Origin: Amoebophrya sp. A120
Lineage: Eukaryota > Sar > Dinophyceae > Syndiniales > Amoebophryaceae
Direction of reading: 5' to 3'
DNA: 64,000 bases
Assembly: GCA_905178155.1 (NCBI GenBank)
Contig: CAJINV010000012.1
Span: forward strand, 2,581,407 to 2,645,406
In this document: positions 1 through 12,811 of the stretch, in pieces
Position numbering within the stretch: the first letter of the stretch is position 1
How the letters are laid out: each line of letters opens with the position of its first letter
Notes under the pieces: model-generated
Databases searched by the model: none
What the model saw: the letters and a program-made list of their open reading frames with translations, nothing else
What the model was told of the DNA's origin: nothing
Program-made: the position numbers and the translations under genes

Positions 1-940
1 ATCCTTCGGTGGCAGAAACATAAGTGACGGAGGCGGCGGTCGCGAGGACCGTCCTCCTTAGACGCATTTTACCTATCTGTATTCCCTATTCACACCTGCG
101 CCTACATTTCAATTTCATTCACTTTTTATCGTGTCACGTGGTTGGGAACAGAAGTACATGTAGAGCCGAAGAAGTGAACCATAAAGAAACCAACACGGTT
201 TGAGTTTCTACGACCATGCAATCGTGGTAGTTTTTGTTCAGTCAAATTGAATTCACCGAAGAGAGAAATCAGGACAAAAAAGCAGTGAAACGGATGTTGA
301 GACCCAAAAGATGAACCGAGGAGAGAAACACTGGTCCGGATCTGTTGAGTCTGTCTTCTTTTGGAGAGGAGTTGAAGTCGCGTATTTAGATGAACCGACC
401 ACTCACGAACACTGACGGATTTTCTTTCTTATCAACGACGCAACAAAACACGACCAACATGTGGAGATGTGAGAACCAAGTAGAGGTAGGTAAACTCGGT
501 TCTTCGGGTGATGCTTTTGCAGCAAGCTATCTTAAAGAATCTAAAGGGTCCTCGGCTGACCGCGACAAATCCTGGCGATCGCGCTCCCCGGTACGACAAT
601 TTTGAAAAATTCTTTGACCTAGCATGACATAGTGTAAGAGTTTTAAAGATCACCATCACGATCAGATAAATTGGAAAAACCCATCTGCAAGTGGTGCCTG
701 TACTTCCAATTTCGAAATGGCTGTGCCATCAAAAACCACTCAAAGCGAGGAAACCATGTTCTGGCGCAAGGTGGTCCCGCCCAGTAGTATTTAATTTCAA
801 ACTTATGCAAACTTCTTTGAAAAAGTTTCACACTCCTCGAAATTAGGACCACACCAACAACCACCGCCCGCCCCGTCAGGAGTGGTTGGCTTGTCGTCCT
901 CAGCGGCCCGATCTACGTCTCGCTTTTCCGCGTCGTAAGG
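1..940. other. intergenic, no supported gene
   Basis: This stretch lies downstream of the DENND6-like gene. Short open frames exist on both strands, but none has a recognisable domain, biased composition or an introner element with a clear inverted repeat. It probably holds the 3' flank of the minus-strand gene and intergenic DNA. Confidence 0.5.
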
Positions 941-3900
941 CTACTTAAGACCCTGTTTGTTCATCCCTGCTTGTTCTTTCCTTTTTTTGTGCAACGCCAG
1001 AGATTCCGCGACCACTTGGTCTCTCTGCTTCCTGAACCAGGGCTCAAAGTGCGGCGATTTTATGAACTTGGTGTACAGTTTCCTCACTTTTTGGATCGGC
1101 AATTGCTGAAAAACACCCTCCGGTTGCAGTCCATTTAAAAATTCCTGCGACACAAACGCCGGCAGCAGCGTGACGTGGACTTTTTTGGAAGAAGTGGTAG
1201 GCGCAACACCAGAAGCTCCTCCTGACCGGGCTGATGTTGAAGTAGTAGTACTGGGCGAAACAGTAGAAGTTGGATTTATTTTACTGCGGCATTGGCTGTG
1301 GTAGTCGTAGTTGCTGAGTGACAGGTGCAAGTTTTCCGCCTGTTGCTCCAGTATTTGCAAGGATGTACGACTCCCGCGGCCGCCTACGATTAAGTTCATT
1401 TGTCCTCGCGAGGACGATCTAAATTCATTAGCTTCCATCGTGGGTTGGAAGTCGTCTGCTTGTTCGCCGCTCATCTTCTGCAAAGATGTGGTCTCAACTT
1501 CCAAATTCGACTTCATTTTCATTTTTCGGTTTGCTCTAGGATCATCTCCTTTGCTGGTGGTGTTAACTTGTTCCAGCGGCGGCGAGGTGGAGGATGCAGC
1601 AGCAGCGCTACCTGTTCGTGTTCTGCGCACCGCATCTTCTCCTTCGTCGAGGTGGTCAACACCCGGTCTGGAATTTTCACTCTTCTTGCTGCTTTCGCCG
1701 ACTTCTCTTCTACTTAAACTCCTTCCGCCGCCCCCACCGGCATGAGAAGATAGTACGCCAACATTGCTGACCAAGTAGGGTAGAAACGGCTTCAGGAAAA
1801 CACAGGTTAGTTCGTAGAAGTACTGACACAACAAAAAGTTGTTGATCATGATTGCCGAGTGACTGGTGGGTGGCAGTAGTCTCGACAGCAACTCCTCATC
1901 CACTGGCACGATTCTGCTATCCACAAGAAATTCATTTTCCCACGACACGATAGTTCATCACGACGTACGTATCTATGCGGTTTCTGCATGGCCAAAAAAA
2001 TCAAATTTCGTTCGATCACATACGATTAGGATGTTGACTACACTCCTTGTTCAGTTGGCGAAAATATTTGTGATGCCTTTTGTACGACGTGACAGACGTG
2101 CGGATCTGGAAATTCGATGCCCTGCATACCCGCTGTGTTCGGTGTACAAGTAGGAAGTGTCGCTACAGATCAGTTTCGCTTGCCCGAAATTACCCGGCTT
2201 GATCAGATTCTGCGGCGTCGAGGGGGAGAAGGGCAGGGTAGTTGTGTTATTTACGAATGTCGCTGAGGGAGAAGTAGAACTATTGCTGGTTGGGTTAGAA
2301 AATGAGAAATTGGGCCTCAAAGCAGACGACCCTGTAGCACTTCTTCCCGTGCTGCTGGCGGCGCCGACTGTTGCGGATTTCTGCAAGAACGATGAAAACG
2401 CTCTACCAGCATTTTCGCCGTTCTTTTCGGGCACTGCGCCGGGCCTGTAGCTTATGTGGTTGCTAGATTTGTCTCCCACGACCACCTCCATAGCGGAGCC
2501 CGCCGCTCCTGCCGCTGCGGATTGCGCTCTAGCTAACCGCAGCAGTCGTTGCTGCTTTGCGTCGTCAGGGGACGACGTTGCTGTCGCGGGAGTGTTAGCT
2601 GCTGCTGCTGTCTCAGCTTTTTGTTGTCCCCCAGCGGCAGCTACATAATCGGTCGCATTTTTTACGGTCGTGGTACTCGTTGTATTGGAAGACCCGCTAG
2701 TCGACGAAGAGCTAAAACTGCTTGTCCTCGAACAAGACGGCGCGGGCTGGTTTTCACGACCTGATGGCACCACAACAGCTGGTGCAGGTCCTTCCCCACC
2801 AGCAGCCAAGTTTAATCCTGGTAAATCTTCGTTGCTACTCGACGCTCCCCCAGACGAGGAACTTCTACACGATATGACAGTGCACAACTCCCCCTCCCCC
2901 TCATTTGTATCGCATGAAGAGCAAAACAAGCCTAAGCAAGAATGCCGGTTTTGCATGACAAATTTGCACTCCTGTAGTGTAGTGCTATAATTTGGGCAAC
3001 CAGAACTACTTGCCATGCAAACAGTGCTAAGAGTCAAAGGGTGGATTGGGTATGTTGCATGACAAATTATAAGGGGGAGGAGAAGTTGTGCACACTCATA
3101 TACGAAGCAGAGGAACCTGAACTGTTTGTCGCCACCACGTATTTTGCGGAGTGCTGCAACACTAGACTGCTCAGCTGCGACTTAGTTCTGGTCAAATCGA
3201 CAAAAATGGCAGGATTACTGCACCCTAGCACGAGGTTGCACGACGAGGGTAGAACTGGCGGTGATGTACTGGATGAGGTGGAGGTGGCTAGTACAACTCC
3301 GGGTTGATGTCTTGTTTCGCCGTTGTAGGTCATAATTGATGTAGAAGTTCCGCCATTGCTTGTTGCTCCGTGGAAATTATTTGAAGTGGCGGCGGGAGCT
3401 GCGGCCACAACTACCTGATTTCTAATCTCCCGGTAATCAGGATCGTACACGGTGAGGTGCGGCACGTACTGCAGGCCGGTTTTCCTGCTGCCGCTGGAAG
3501 TGGCACTTCCACTACCCTCTGCTCCACTTGTTTCTGTAATAACGAGCGGCGCAATCAGCTGCAAAAACGCCCCGACGGCGTCGTCGACGATGGTGCTGTC
3601 CTGCGAAAAAATCACGATCGGCTCCCCGGTGATGCACAGCTGCCACAGATATGCAATACAAATTTCCCGTGCTGCATGTACATAATGCATCAGGAACTCC
3701 ACCAAGTTGTTCTTGGGTAGAACTTGTCATGCTAAACTAGGTTCGAAGCCAATTTTTGTGATGCACAGACCGCATTTGTACGTGTACGGGAAATTTACTG
3801 TGCTGGATAACAGAGTCCACAAGGCTTCCGGGCCAAATTCCGCGAGTTTGGTCCACAGATTGGTGGCCGCGTTTTCGTGCTGGGTTTGCGTCAGATGTAG

Positions 3901-6900
3901 GGCGAGCTCCCGGGTCGAATTGTTCTTCCGTTGCACCCCGTACTGCACGGAGTGCTTCCGCGGCGAAATGATGCGCGGCCGCGGTTGCGGTTGTACTACA
4001 GTGGACACAACTACTGCGCCGTCGGTTTTCATCTGCTTCCCGTTTGTTCTAATACTACTTCCACCCGCTTTACCTTGTGGTGCTGATAGAGTCTTACCAG
4101 CTACTACTCCACCTCCTCTGTTGATGGATTCAACATCTGCGTCGGGGGCAGTATTGTTTGTAGTTCCCGAAGTACAAGTCGTGTCCTTGTAATCTGTGCC
4201 AATTGAATTTCTTCCGTCCTCGCCTGTTTCACAACTTGTCCGACCAGGGCTGAGTTTCTTGATTTTCGTTTTCATCCCCGCTGCAGCCTCATTCTTGGTA
4301 TTATTTCCTTGCGAAACGACCAGAAGCTCCTCGTCGTGGATGACAGACGTTTTTTGGACGCTGGCAGGGCTGCTGGTGTTTGCGGCAACAAAGGTCCGGA
4401 AAAAATCGCCCATGATATTTATTCCCGATGAAGCAGAATTCGTAGGGACCACGTTTCGGGAAGCGGAAGTAGAGCCAGCTGCGCCGCCGTAAGCAGAAGA
4501 AGTACTAGAGGTGGCATTATTATGAGGATGTTTCGCTGACCCACCGACGCCCCCTGCGTTTTTAGTAAAATTCATTCCGTTGGTCTGTCCTCTGCTTGCC
4601 GGGTTGAAACTGGAAGTCGACGACCCGCACGAGGTGCCCAGCCCCACAGCTGCGCCGGTCTTTGCCTGCAAAATGGCCCACTTGGGAAAGATCCAATCTC
4701 GGAACTGCAGGGTGCTGGCGTCGAAAGTGGAGTGCACGGTCAGTTTGGTTTTGGTTTTCTGTTCGCGATGGTGCAATGACGGAGCAGGGGCAGCACTCGT
4801 CGACACGTTCGATGCTGGGCTCTTTGAGCCGGAGCGCCGTAGTGGAGGTCCGGCTGATGTCAACATACTGGGATGAAGCGGCAGGAGACTCGCCTGGTTT
4901 GTTGTTCGTCCACCGCCGCTGTCATCGCTCTTCACGCTGATGGCGCTGCTGCGCTGCTTCTGGATTTCTCCACTTGTTGCGGGCGTGGTCGCAGATACAA
5001 CTTCAACTTCTCCGTCTCTGGTCGTCATCTTCGTCGTGGCTGCTGCAGATGTGGGTGCAGTAATTATAGCAGCGTTTCTTCCATCGCGGCTACCACTAGT
5101 TTTCGGGGAAGTGGGTGAAGACACGGGTGATGCAGACGTCGAAGAGTTGCTCGTTTTGCTCGCCGTTCTAGTGCGTTGGTGATGTGTAATTAAATCATGA
5201 TTACAGGCCTGCGCCTCCTGCGGAGGTGCCTGAGCGGGAACAAGATGCTCCTGGTCGTGCCCGTGTCCTTGTTGCGATGACTGCAGCTTGTGGGCAAGAC
5301 CAGTATTACCTGCTTGTCGTGAAGAAGACGGAGGCATTTGTTCGTGCGAGAAAAAGTTGGTAATTTTGGACAGTAAGGCGCTGGGACTGGGAGGGATTAT
5401 TAGGGAGCTGCCCCCCTTCGAGGTGGACCGGCGGGCGTTCAAAAAACTTCCACCAGAATCCTCTACTGTAACTGTCTGACACTCCGTGTGCAGCTCCGTC
5501 GGTGTTAAGTCTATCCGCAGGGTCGCGGAGAAAAGTTTCAGCTCCACGGTGAGCTTGCTACTTGATGGCTCATCTGCTTCTGCTTTTTGTTCCTCGCTGT
5601 CACTAGTGATAGTGTCCGCTTGGGGGTCCTCGTCCTCGAGCCGGTCTTCGGCGGGTTGTCCCTTGATATCTTTATTTCCCGGCGCACGTGCTCGCGCAGG
5701 TCTTGTTGTACCATTTTCCGTTGCACCAGGGCCTTGCTCTGCACTGACTTTTGGTGAGGAGGACGCTGGAGAGGAATCTACGGGGGAAGAGCCTGCCATC
5801 ACAGGATGAAGATTTGGGCTCCTCGTACTTCTTGCGCTTGCCGCAGGTTCAACGTTTTTCAAGCAGGGAAAGTGATCATCTTTATCCTTTCCATTTTTTC
5901 CGGCACCTTCTACTTCGCCACCAGTGTCCACCATCAACAAATCGCGCAACTTCGGCCACTCGCTGTTTATCAAACTCCACGCCGTTTGCAGAACCTTCTC
6001 CCCGTTTTCGAAATACAGTGGCCCAAGAACCAGCGCGATTTGTTTTACCAGACATCCGAACACCCGCCAATCGTGGTCCGTAATCACCACAATCGCCTTC
6101 TGGGAGTAACCACGCGGGTTCGTCGGGTCTGACTGCTGCTTGAAAAAGCTGGCCGCGGTGAGGTAGGGATAGGGTGGGCTACTAGTACTTCTGCCTGCTG
6201 CAGCAGTTTCGCCTGTTGTTGATGCCCGCCCCAAAAGTAGTTGCGACGCTGTAGAAGTTTTGGCGCCCACGCCAACATGTGAAATGGAACTGGTTGTAGT
6301 GCCTCCTGTACCACCGACATCTTGACCTTGTTGCGAAGTTAATATTGCCAAATTGCGTGCAGTTCTAGGACCTCCGCCGCCCCCTGCGGGTTTTCTTCGA
6401 AATCGAAAGGAAAAACATGCCTCCTTTTCGTTTGCGGATGTTCTCGAGGAGCTGCTTCGGCTGTTGCGACTCAATAGCTTGTTCGACGGATTCTTCCCCT
6501 CTAGAGGACCTATGCCACCTGTCCACAGTAAATTTCCCGCACGCTTACAAATGTGGCTTCCGCATGACAAGCTTTTTTTTGAAACATCTTCAGAGTGACA
6601 AGTAGGTTTTTCTAAGTTGGTCAAATTTGTGATGCATTTTGTAAGTGTACGGGCAATTTGTATAGCATACCACCATTGAAATTATCTGGCGACGGCGAGA
6701 CGTTGCAACTTGCCGGCAGAGAGTTGCTGTCCGGGAAAGCTTATGCATTGCAAAACTATCTTTGCACTCGTAGTCGTAATAAATTCGCAGCCAAGCATTT
6801 CAATACAAATTGAAATATCATTATCAAGGTCAAGCCGCATAGAGAATTCCATTCCTCAAACTGAGGGAATTTGCTGCCATGCGATTTCTACCACTACACC

Positions 6901-7399
6901 CTAGTACGACAGATGCTTTTTCAGTTGATAAAGCCATCAGTGCGCAGAGCTTCTTTTCCTCCTCCGAGAGCGGTGCGTGATGAAATTCGTTCTCATGCTC
7001 ATCGGCGTACGATCGAAGCTCCTGTTGCCGTTGCACTTCCTCCAGAACGTCATACTCACACACCTGCCCGCATCAACTGCAAATGTGTCTGGGTCTGGAA
7101 GATTGATGCCAGGCTTGTCATGTATATTTTGCATGACCCATGACGCCTGTAATGTTGTATGAGCTAGCATCACAGACTTTTCGAGGGCTTCCTGATGCCT
7201 ATCACGCATGGCAAATGCTCTCCACGCGACGTAACACAAACTGGGCTCATATTGCTGGCCATGCAAGACAGATTCTTTTAGAATCCAAAGACAACATCAC
7301 AAGTTGCAACCTCCCATACGACCCAGACGTAGTTGCAATTGATAGCCCGACATTCAGGTCGAAACGACACACGAGAATCCCACGCAGCCAGTCGGACAT
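941..7399 (-). CDS. DENND6-like DENN-domain protein, 7 exons
   Basis: DENN-domain proteins of the DENND6/FAM116 group act as Rab exchange factors in endosomal recycling; that role is known for the family and inferred here. Approximate exons are 7345-7399, 6930-7070, 6670-6741, 3810-6519, 3102-3649, about 2110-2872 and 941-about 1940. The start at 7399 (MSDWLRGILV) was chosen because the first exon then reads into the family signature FDLNVGQ across the first intron. Other landmarks in order are FPDSNS, FSFRFRR, LWQLCITGEPIVIF, LTVYDPDYREI, NFLLCQYFYELT and, near the C-terminus, KFIKSPHFEPWF. All have direct counterparts in animal DENND6. The protein is much longer than usual because of Ser/Thr/Gly-rich inserts of several hundred residues between conserved blocks. 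Introns belong to introner families C, A, K, K, F and one degenerate copy. Confidence is high for the family and moderate for some exon ends. Confidence 0.85.
1940..2110. mobile_element. degenerate introner in DENND6-like gene
   Basis: Inverted ends TCACGACGTAC / GTACGACGTGA lie about 140 bp apart. A core TTTGTGATGCC is present. Coding resumes on both sides (VDSRIVPVDEE and SDTSYLYTE), so it is an intron, but I cannot define the target duplication. Confidence 0.5.
2873..3101. mobile_element. introner, family F
   Basis: TIRs TATGACAGTGCACAACTCCC and AGTTGTGCACACTCATA. Flanks are CACGA and TACGA (4 of 5 match). Intron of the DENND6-like gene. Confidence 0.85.
3650..3809. mobile_element. introner, family K
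   Basis: Body TATGCAATACAAATTTCC...GGGAAATTTACTG...GGATA with target duplication ACAGA on both sides. Removal restores ALWTLWQLCITGEP in the DENND6-like protein. Confidence 0.9.
6520..6669. mobile_element. introner, family K
   Basis: Ends CCACAGTAAATTTCCCGCAC and its diverged complement ending GCATA; target duplication CCACC. Intron of the DENND6-like gene, between FPDSNS and FSFRFRR exons. Confidence 0.85.
6742..6929. mobile_element. introner, family A, degenerate
   Basis: The left end TATGCATTGCAAAACTATC and the right end AGTACGACAGATGCTTTTT are diverged family-A TIRs. Removal joins the LCALMA exon to FPDSNS in the DENND6-like protein. Confidence 0.7.
7071..7344. mobile_element. introner, family C
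   Basis: Ends ATCAACTGCAAATGTGTCTG and GACGTAGTTGCAATTGATA; target duplication GCCCG. Removal restores FDLNVGQVCEYD across the first junction of the DENND6-like gene. Confidence 0.9.
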
Positions 7400-8162
7400 A
7401 ATCTTACAAATAGAAAAACGTTAAGCATACATTCATCAACTGGGAAACAAATAATCGGTATGAAAATTGTAGTGCGGCACTAAACAAGCTATACAAAATC
7501 TTCAAAGTCGTGTGATATGATATAGCAAGAGGCGGGAGGTAAAAATCTGCTGCGGTTCTTTGTAGTCCTACTTCCACGAAGTGAAAACTGGATTACATAA
7601 GGATAAGGCTAGTACTACTGCTAGATGCTGACCAAGAACCAAGAGAAAAAGACGTCGAGTTCTACCTTAACCACTCTAAAGAGGGAAAGAACAACCCTCA
7701 GTCTCAATACCAATAGCCTCCTGTACCTCCTGCAGCTCTGAAGAAACATACAGCCCAACACCCTCAAATACAAGCTAAATAGGCAGCACGACCACGACTT
7801 GGTCCTTGTTATATTGAGTGCTCCTAGAGCAGGTGGACTTTGTGGCGGTCGTCCTCGTCGTGTGAGACTACATCATGATCTCACGTTTTCAACACTCACG
7901 CTTTCTGCTTTGGATTTCATCATGCAACACCAACCATAACTTCAGGGAAAGCAGCACCACATCTACAAGAACAAGAACACGGCAACTGTATACTCTCCTG
8001 TAAGTGCGCCATGATCTGGCGCCCGGGACGAAGCTACGATGGCAACACGTCCTCACCCCTATTCACGTTCAGACTGTTTTGGTATGTTATTTTCGCATCT
8101 AGCTCTTTCCAGTTTAGATTTTTGATGATGAAGCACCCACGTTTGATAGTTTGAAACATTAG
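7400..8162. other. intergenic, nothing recognised
   Basis: This region separates the DENND6-like start from the end of the DNMT2 gene. It has no long open frame, no introner inverted repeat and no RNA gene that I can recognise. It presumably contains the upstream region of the DENND6-like gene. Confidence 0.5.
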
Positions 8163-11100
8163 TCAAAAAAAATCGAAATGTGCCTCCACCAAGTACCCCA
8201 CCACCCGGGGATTCAGGCTGTTGCCAGCCAGGCCCCAAGCTTGCCTATTGGAGATGGCTTGCGGCAAGGAAAACACGTGGTAGTTCTTGGAGCGGTGCGT
8301 TCTTTCCTTTTTGTTTTTCATGTCCTGAAAAGAAGAGCTTTTCTTGCTTCTATTTTGTCTTTGTAGTCCCAGCTGCATGTTGTGTCCTTCTACTTCTAGT
8401 TCGTGTTGAGTCTGTCCGCAAGGAAATCCCATCAGCTTGAACACCTCCAACGGGTGAAAGTACCGGAGTCGCTGGTTGCCAAATTTCGAAAGCATCTCCT
8501 TTGCCTGCGGACTGCAGATCGCGGCCGGGGTCGTGGCATTCTCAACAAGTGCTGTGCCAGTACTTCTCGTAGATGACTTCTGGGATGCTGGGGCTGAGGA
8601 CACCGCAACTAATGCAACATCCGACGCCATTATTGCCCCGGTGTTATTTGGCTCGGTCGTGATTCTCGTGTCCTCGCGTACGTCGAGGTCCTCCATATTC
8701 TGGTGCGTGAGGTCGCGGTTGCTTTCATTTTCATTCGCCTGAGGACTGCGGCTTTCATTTCCAACATCAACAGTAGTAACATCACAAAAGCGCCGGTCAT
8801 GAAGACAGTTGTCGGCTCGACGTTGCGGGAATGTTGATGATGATGATGATGCAGCTCCTGCTCCTGCTCCTCCTGCTCCCTCATCACAAGATCTTGCGGC
8901 ACCACCACAACCAATTGGCGGCTCCGGTTGTTGTCCGCAATACAGTACACTCCCGGTGCCGGTAAAATACCTTCCATAGGCCTTGGTGACGCACATGGAG
9001 TGCTGACAACTCGGGTACACGACGTCCAGGGTCCAGTATCGTATGTAAAAACGTGTCCGCCCCGAATTTTTCATGCAAATCTGCATGCTCAAAGTCAAAA
9101 TGTTTCTCATGCGGAGCCCCACCATGAAGCGCGCTTTTTAGTCGTGTTTTGGAATTTGCAGTGCGCAAATCAGCTAGATTTGTGCTGGTGCTAAACGAGC
9201 TGAACCGGACCACACTACGAGGCCAAGCTTGTCATGCGCAAGCAACAACCAAAGCTGGCGGATTTGTCTAGCAGATTCCGCATTTTGACTCTGGGGTGGG
9301 CACGTTTTTCCTCAGGATATCCAGGCAGCCCGCTTCATCAGTGTCTTGTCGGACAGATACAGGTCGGATAAAAAATCTTCGACAAGAACCGAAGAGGATT
9401 TAGATTTACTTTTCCCGGTATAATTCTTGTCTAGCAAAAAATCCGCAATGCTTCTCATTTGGATCATACGCGAAGATGAAGAAGCCCCAACGTCCCGGGT
9501 GGACGTGGTCGAGGCACAATTCATATTTGTAGAGCTGGGAGATGCAGGCCATGTTATGTGCCGGAAGCCAGCAGGAGCTGCTCCAGCACCATCTACGGAG
9601 CCGGGCGAGGGCGGCTGCTGATCGCTATGATAGTCTCGTTCACACGACCGAGCCTTCTTCAGGAGCTCCACCCCGTGCGGGCAATGGGTTTCCGGCCGGG
9701 AGAAGTCGAGGTCGAAAACCTCGATATGATGACCATGACCTGCTCCACGTTCTACTTGTACTTGCGGTCTACCATTTTCTCCGGTTGCCACTTTCGTTCT
9801 TTCGGAGGCTTCCGCTTCCCCGAGCTGTTGTCCCTCGTCGAATAAATCCACCGCCTTTGATGTCGAGCCGTCTTGTCCATCTTCCCGTGGAGGTGAATGA
9901 AAACCCGTTCTTGACGAAGTTCTGTTTCTTGAGTGGACGATTTTGTCTTTTTTCATGCTTTCATCTTCTCTCTCCTTTCTTCTATCCTGCTGCTCTTCGT
10001 GCTCAGGGCAGCTCGTCTGTTCTGGACCTGCTCGCGGCGATGCAGATAGCCGTGCTGACGAGCAGGCAGTGGAGGTATCCTCCTCGCCCCCTTGTTGTCG
10101 TTCTCGTTGTAAAGCTCCTTCGCAAAGTAGAGCATGATCTCGTCCTCGTCGTGGTCCCATTATGCTCTTCTTGCGCTGCCGCTGCGCACACGCATAATTG
10201 TCGACAACAGCATCTTCCTGATCCTCGTCGCGATCTACAACAAGAACTCCGTCTAATTCTGAACGTGAAGATGTTGATTTTCCCAGTTGTTCTTGTTCGT
10301 TCCCCAGGTTTTGGTTTTGTTCGTGAACCAACATCAAACTTGCGTTTTGGTCATTCATTTTTTCCTCCTGCTCCGTCCCTTCGCCCTGGCTCTCCGCAGC
10401 AACAACAAGATCCTTGCGGTGGAGGTGGTCCAAACGCCGGAACAGATCGACCGAAGACCGGATTTTCAAAGCTTCTTCCGCGGAGCTGCATAGGGACATG
10501 TTGACCACTGGCATTGAAGTGTCATCATGCTTGCAGCTCTGTTGTAGTGCCACTGCTGCTTCAGCTTCATCTTCACGGGCAACTACATTCATTCGCGCCT
10601 GCGACCAGCACTCGTCGACGTGTACAGCAGCAGTAGACCACCCTTCGCGAGGACAACTTTTTCCACCACTGAAAATAGGTGTGGCATTATCAGGAAGAGC
10701 ATCTTCCTGTTGCACCGGAGAAGTTCCTTTTCGCTCGGCCACCAAGAAGAATCGCTGTCTCGAGTTCGGAAACCCAAACTCGTCCGGTGAGAGGAAATAA
10801 CAACAAACTTGAAACCTTCTGGATATCAGCACCTCCACTATGCATTGCAAAAGCATCGTACTATCTAGTACAAATATGCATGAAAAACAAGTTTCATTTG
10901 CAGATAGAAGATGGAAAATAAAATGCAATGAATTTTTTGTATATGCTGTTTCAGGTAACATCAAGCTGTCATGCAGTACTGCGATCATCATACACTAGGA
11001 TAATTAAGTACTTACGATGCAGCACAATACGATGCTTTCACCGAGCATATCCACCAACTCCTGACAAATGCGGCTCTTCTCGAATCCAACGACGTTCTCC

Positions 11101-12152
11101 AGCAGCAGAAACCTGGGCAACAGGTGGTCGGGCAGGAAGCGAAGCACCGACACGATGTTCTTCAGCGCGCCACACCGGTCGTCCGCTCCGTGCTCCTGGT
11201 TTCCCTGTCTTGTAAACGGCTGACAGGGCGGGGACATCGTCCAGATCTCGTACCGACAGCGCTGCGATGCGACTTGTTGCGCCGGCTGCAGATGTTGACT
11301 ACTGCTAGTACTGGTCCTCTCAACACCGCCTCTCTTGCTCCTTCCAGGTGGTCTTGGTCCTTCTGGGTCGATTTTGTCAACACCACGTAGACAACGGGGT
11401 AGCACAACACCATGATCATCTTTATCGACGTTCCCACCTTCTTCCACCCCTGCGAAGTTGCAGACCACCTGTCGGGTAAAAAACTCCGGCTTTGCCGTGG
11501 CCAGATCGACGCTGGCGACAGTTATTTTTAGTTGGTTCCTCTGGTTCTTCTTCTTGTTTGTCGACTTCTTTATCTTGTTCGCTTTTTTCCTCGTCGCTCC
11601 TGAGTCGTAGTCCTGAGTTCCTGGGTCATTTTGTACTTCAGGGGTCGTTCCTGTACTAGCAGGTCGGGCTCCTTCTTCACTACAGTTGTGAAGACCATCG
11701 TCTTTGCAAGCAAGGAGCTCCTCCTCCTCCTCTTCCTCGCTGCGAAGGAAGTTGTGTCTGTACACTTCCAGAGCGTGTTCGTTGATATCGGCCGCGAGAG
11801 AATTTGCCGCGTCAATCTCGACGCCCGCATACTGCAAACCGTACCGCATTCCGCCCACGCCGCAGAAAAGCTCCAGAAGTGTGTAGGACGATGTTTGTGA
11901 CATCGTCGAACTGGTTGTACTACTGCTAGAAGTCCCAAAAGTACCATTTCCCCCCCGCGGTTCAATCTTCTGGGTCTTCGTCTTGCAATTTTTCGTGCGT
12001 GCCGGTTGGACGGGACCACCACCATCAAAGGAGCCATTTCCAAGAAGGCTGCTTGTTCCCTGCTGCGCGGCGGCGGGTGGTACTTCTTTGTCTGGTCGTG
12101 GGTGTGACATCTTCCGTGGAGGTGGACCAAGACTCGGTGTTATCTTCATCAA
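8163..12152 (-). CDS. TRDMT1: DNMT2/TRDMT1 tRNA cytosine-C5 methyltransferase
   Basis: DNMT2 methylates cytosine 38 in the anticodon loop of tRNAs such as tRNA-Asp, using S-adenosylmethionine. Three exons are visible, at about 11049-12152, 9320-10825 and 8163-9036. Motif I (LELFCGVGGMRYGL), the catalytic motif IV (SPPCQPFTRQG, nucleophilic Cys), motif VI (LLLENVVGFE), the FPNSRQRFFLVAE block, the DNMT2-type CVTKAYG motif and the C-terminal GNSLNPRVV (motif X) all appear in order. Removing the family-B element between exons 2 and 3 restores RAAWTLDVVYP, in register with animal DNMT2. Low-complexity, acidic and Ser-rich inserts of roughly 60 and 300 residues interrupt the fold, so the protein is far longer than the usual 330-400 residues. 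The start is uncertain: the first Met at 12152 gives a disordered leader of about 85 residues, and an internal Met near the GVGGM motif is possible. Confidence 0.9.
9037..9319. mobile_element. introner, family B
   Basis: Body TATCGTATGTAAAAACGTGT...GGGCACGTTTTTCCTCAGGATA with target duplication TCCAG. Removal restores RAAWTLDVVYP in DNMT2, which matches the family register exactly. Confidence 0.9.
10826..11048. mobile_element. introner, family A, degenerate
   Basis: The left end TATGCATTGCAAAAGCATCG (10839) and the right end CAATACGATGCTTTCACC mark family A. Intron of DNMT2 between the ENVVGFE and PNSRQRFF blocks; the limits are approximate. Confidence 0.75.
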
Positions 12153-12811
12153 GGCGTTCGTTGTAGTTGTACGTGCTCCACGACCACGACCTAAAAGTTG
12201 GAGACACGACTAGGAGGTCTAGTCATCCACTATGTTGCTCCTTCTCGCTGGTGCCTTCTTTTTTTCGGACGATTCGGGTACTTAGCCTTAGCCAGGGACG
12301 ACCACACATAAGAGGGAGGGGATTTCGACTGAGAATATCGAACAAAACGAATTATACGAATGTAAGGAGCATACGTGAGGAGAATGTTCACTTATACTTC
12401 TAAAATCTTTCTAGCAGCTGCAGCTAGGCGAAGATAGAAATGCTAGCGATCTTCAAGAGCAGCTTCATCTGGTCGTGACCCAATGATGTTTATCTTGTTA
12501 TCGGATTAGGCGGACCACTGCTTTTGAAATCCAGAGCATGGACGTGAATAAACAGCGACGCCAACGAACTCATCCAACAGCACCGCCACGACTGCAGGTG
12601 GAGGATGCCCGGAGGACCTAGACCTTCTATTCGTATTCACAGATCATGATCAAATAAATCACCGTCATCACACGTCTACTTGGTGATCACACTGTTGATC
12701 CGGAATTTTTCTACTTAGATCTACATATTTTTCTCCGTCGTTCATCTTCTGATCCGATCGGCGCTTGTTGAAGAGCAGAGTCAAATGATAAAGATCTACC
12801 TGCTGCATTTA
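12153..12811. other. intergenic, nothing recognised
   Basis: This is the sequence upstream of the DNMT2 start. I see no open frame worth annotating, no inverted-repeat element and no RNA gene. Confidence 0.45.

Noticed and set aside
9542-10504. 320-codon plus-strand frame opposite DNMT2
   Set aside because: It is antisense to the low-complexity insert of DNMT2 and shows no domain; the minus frame continues into recognised motifs.
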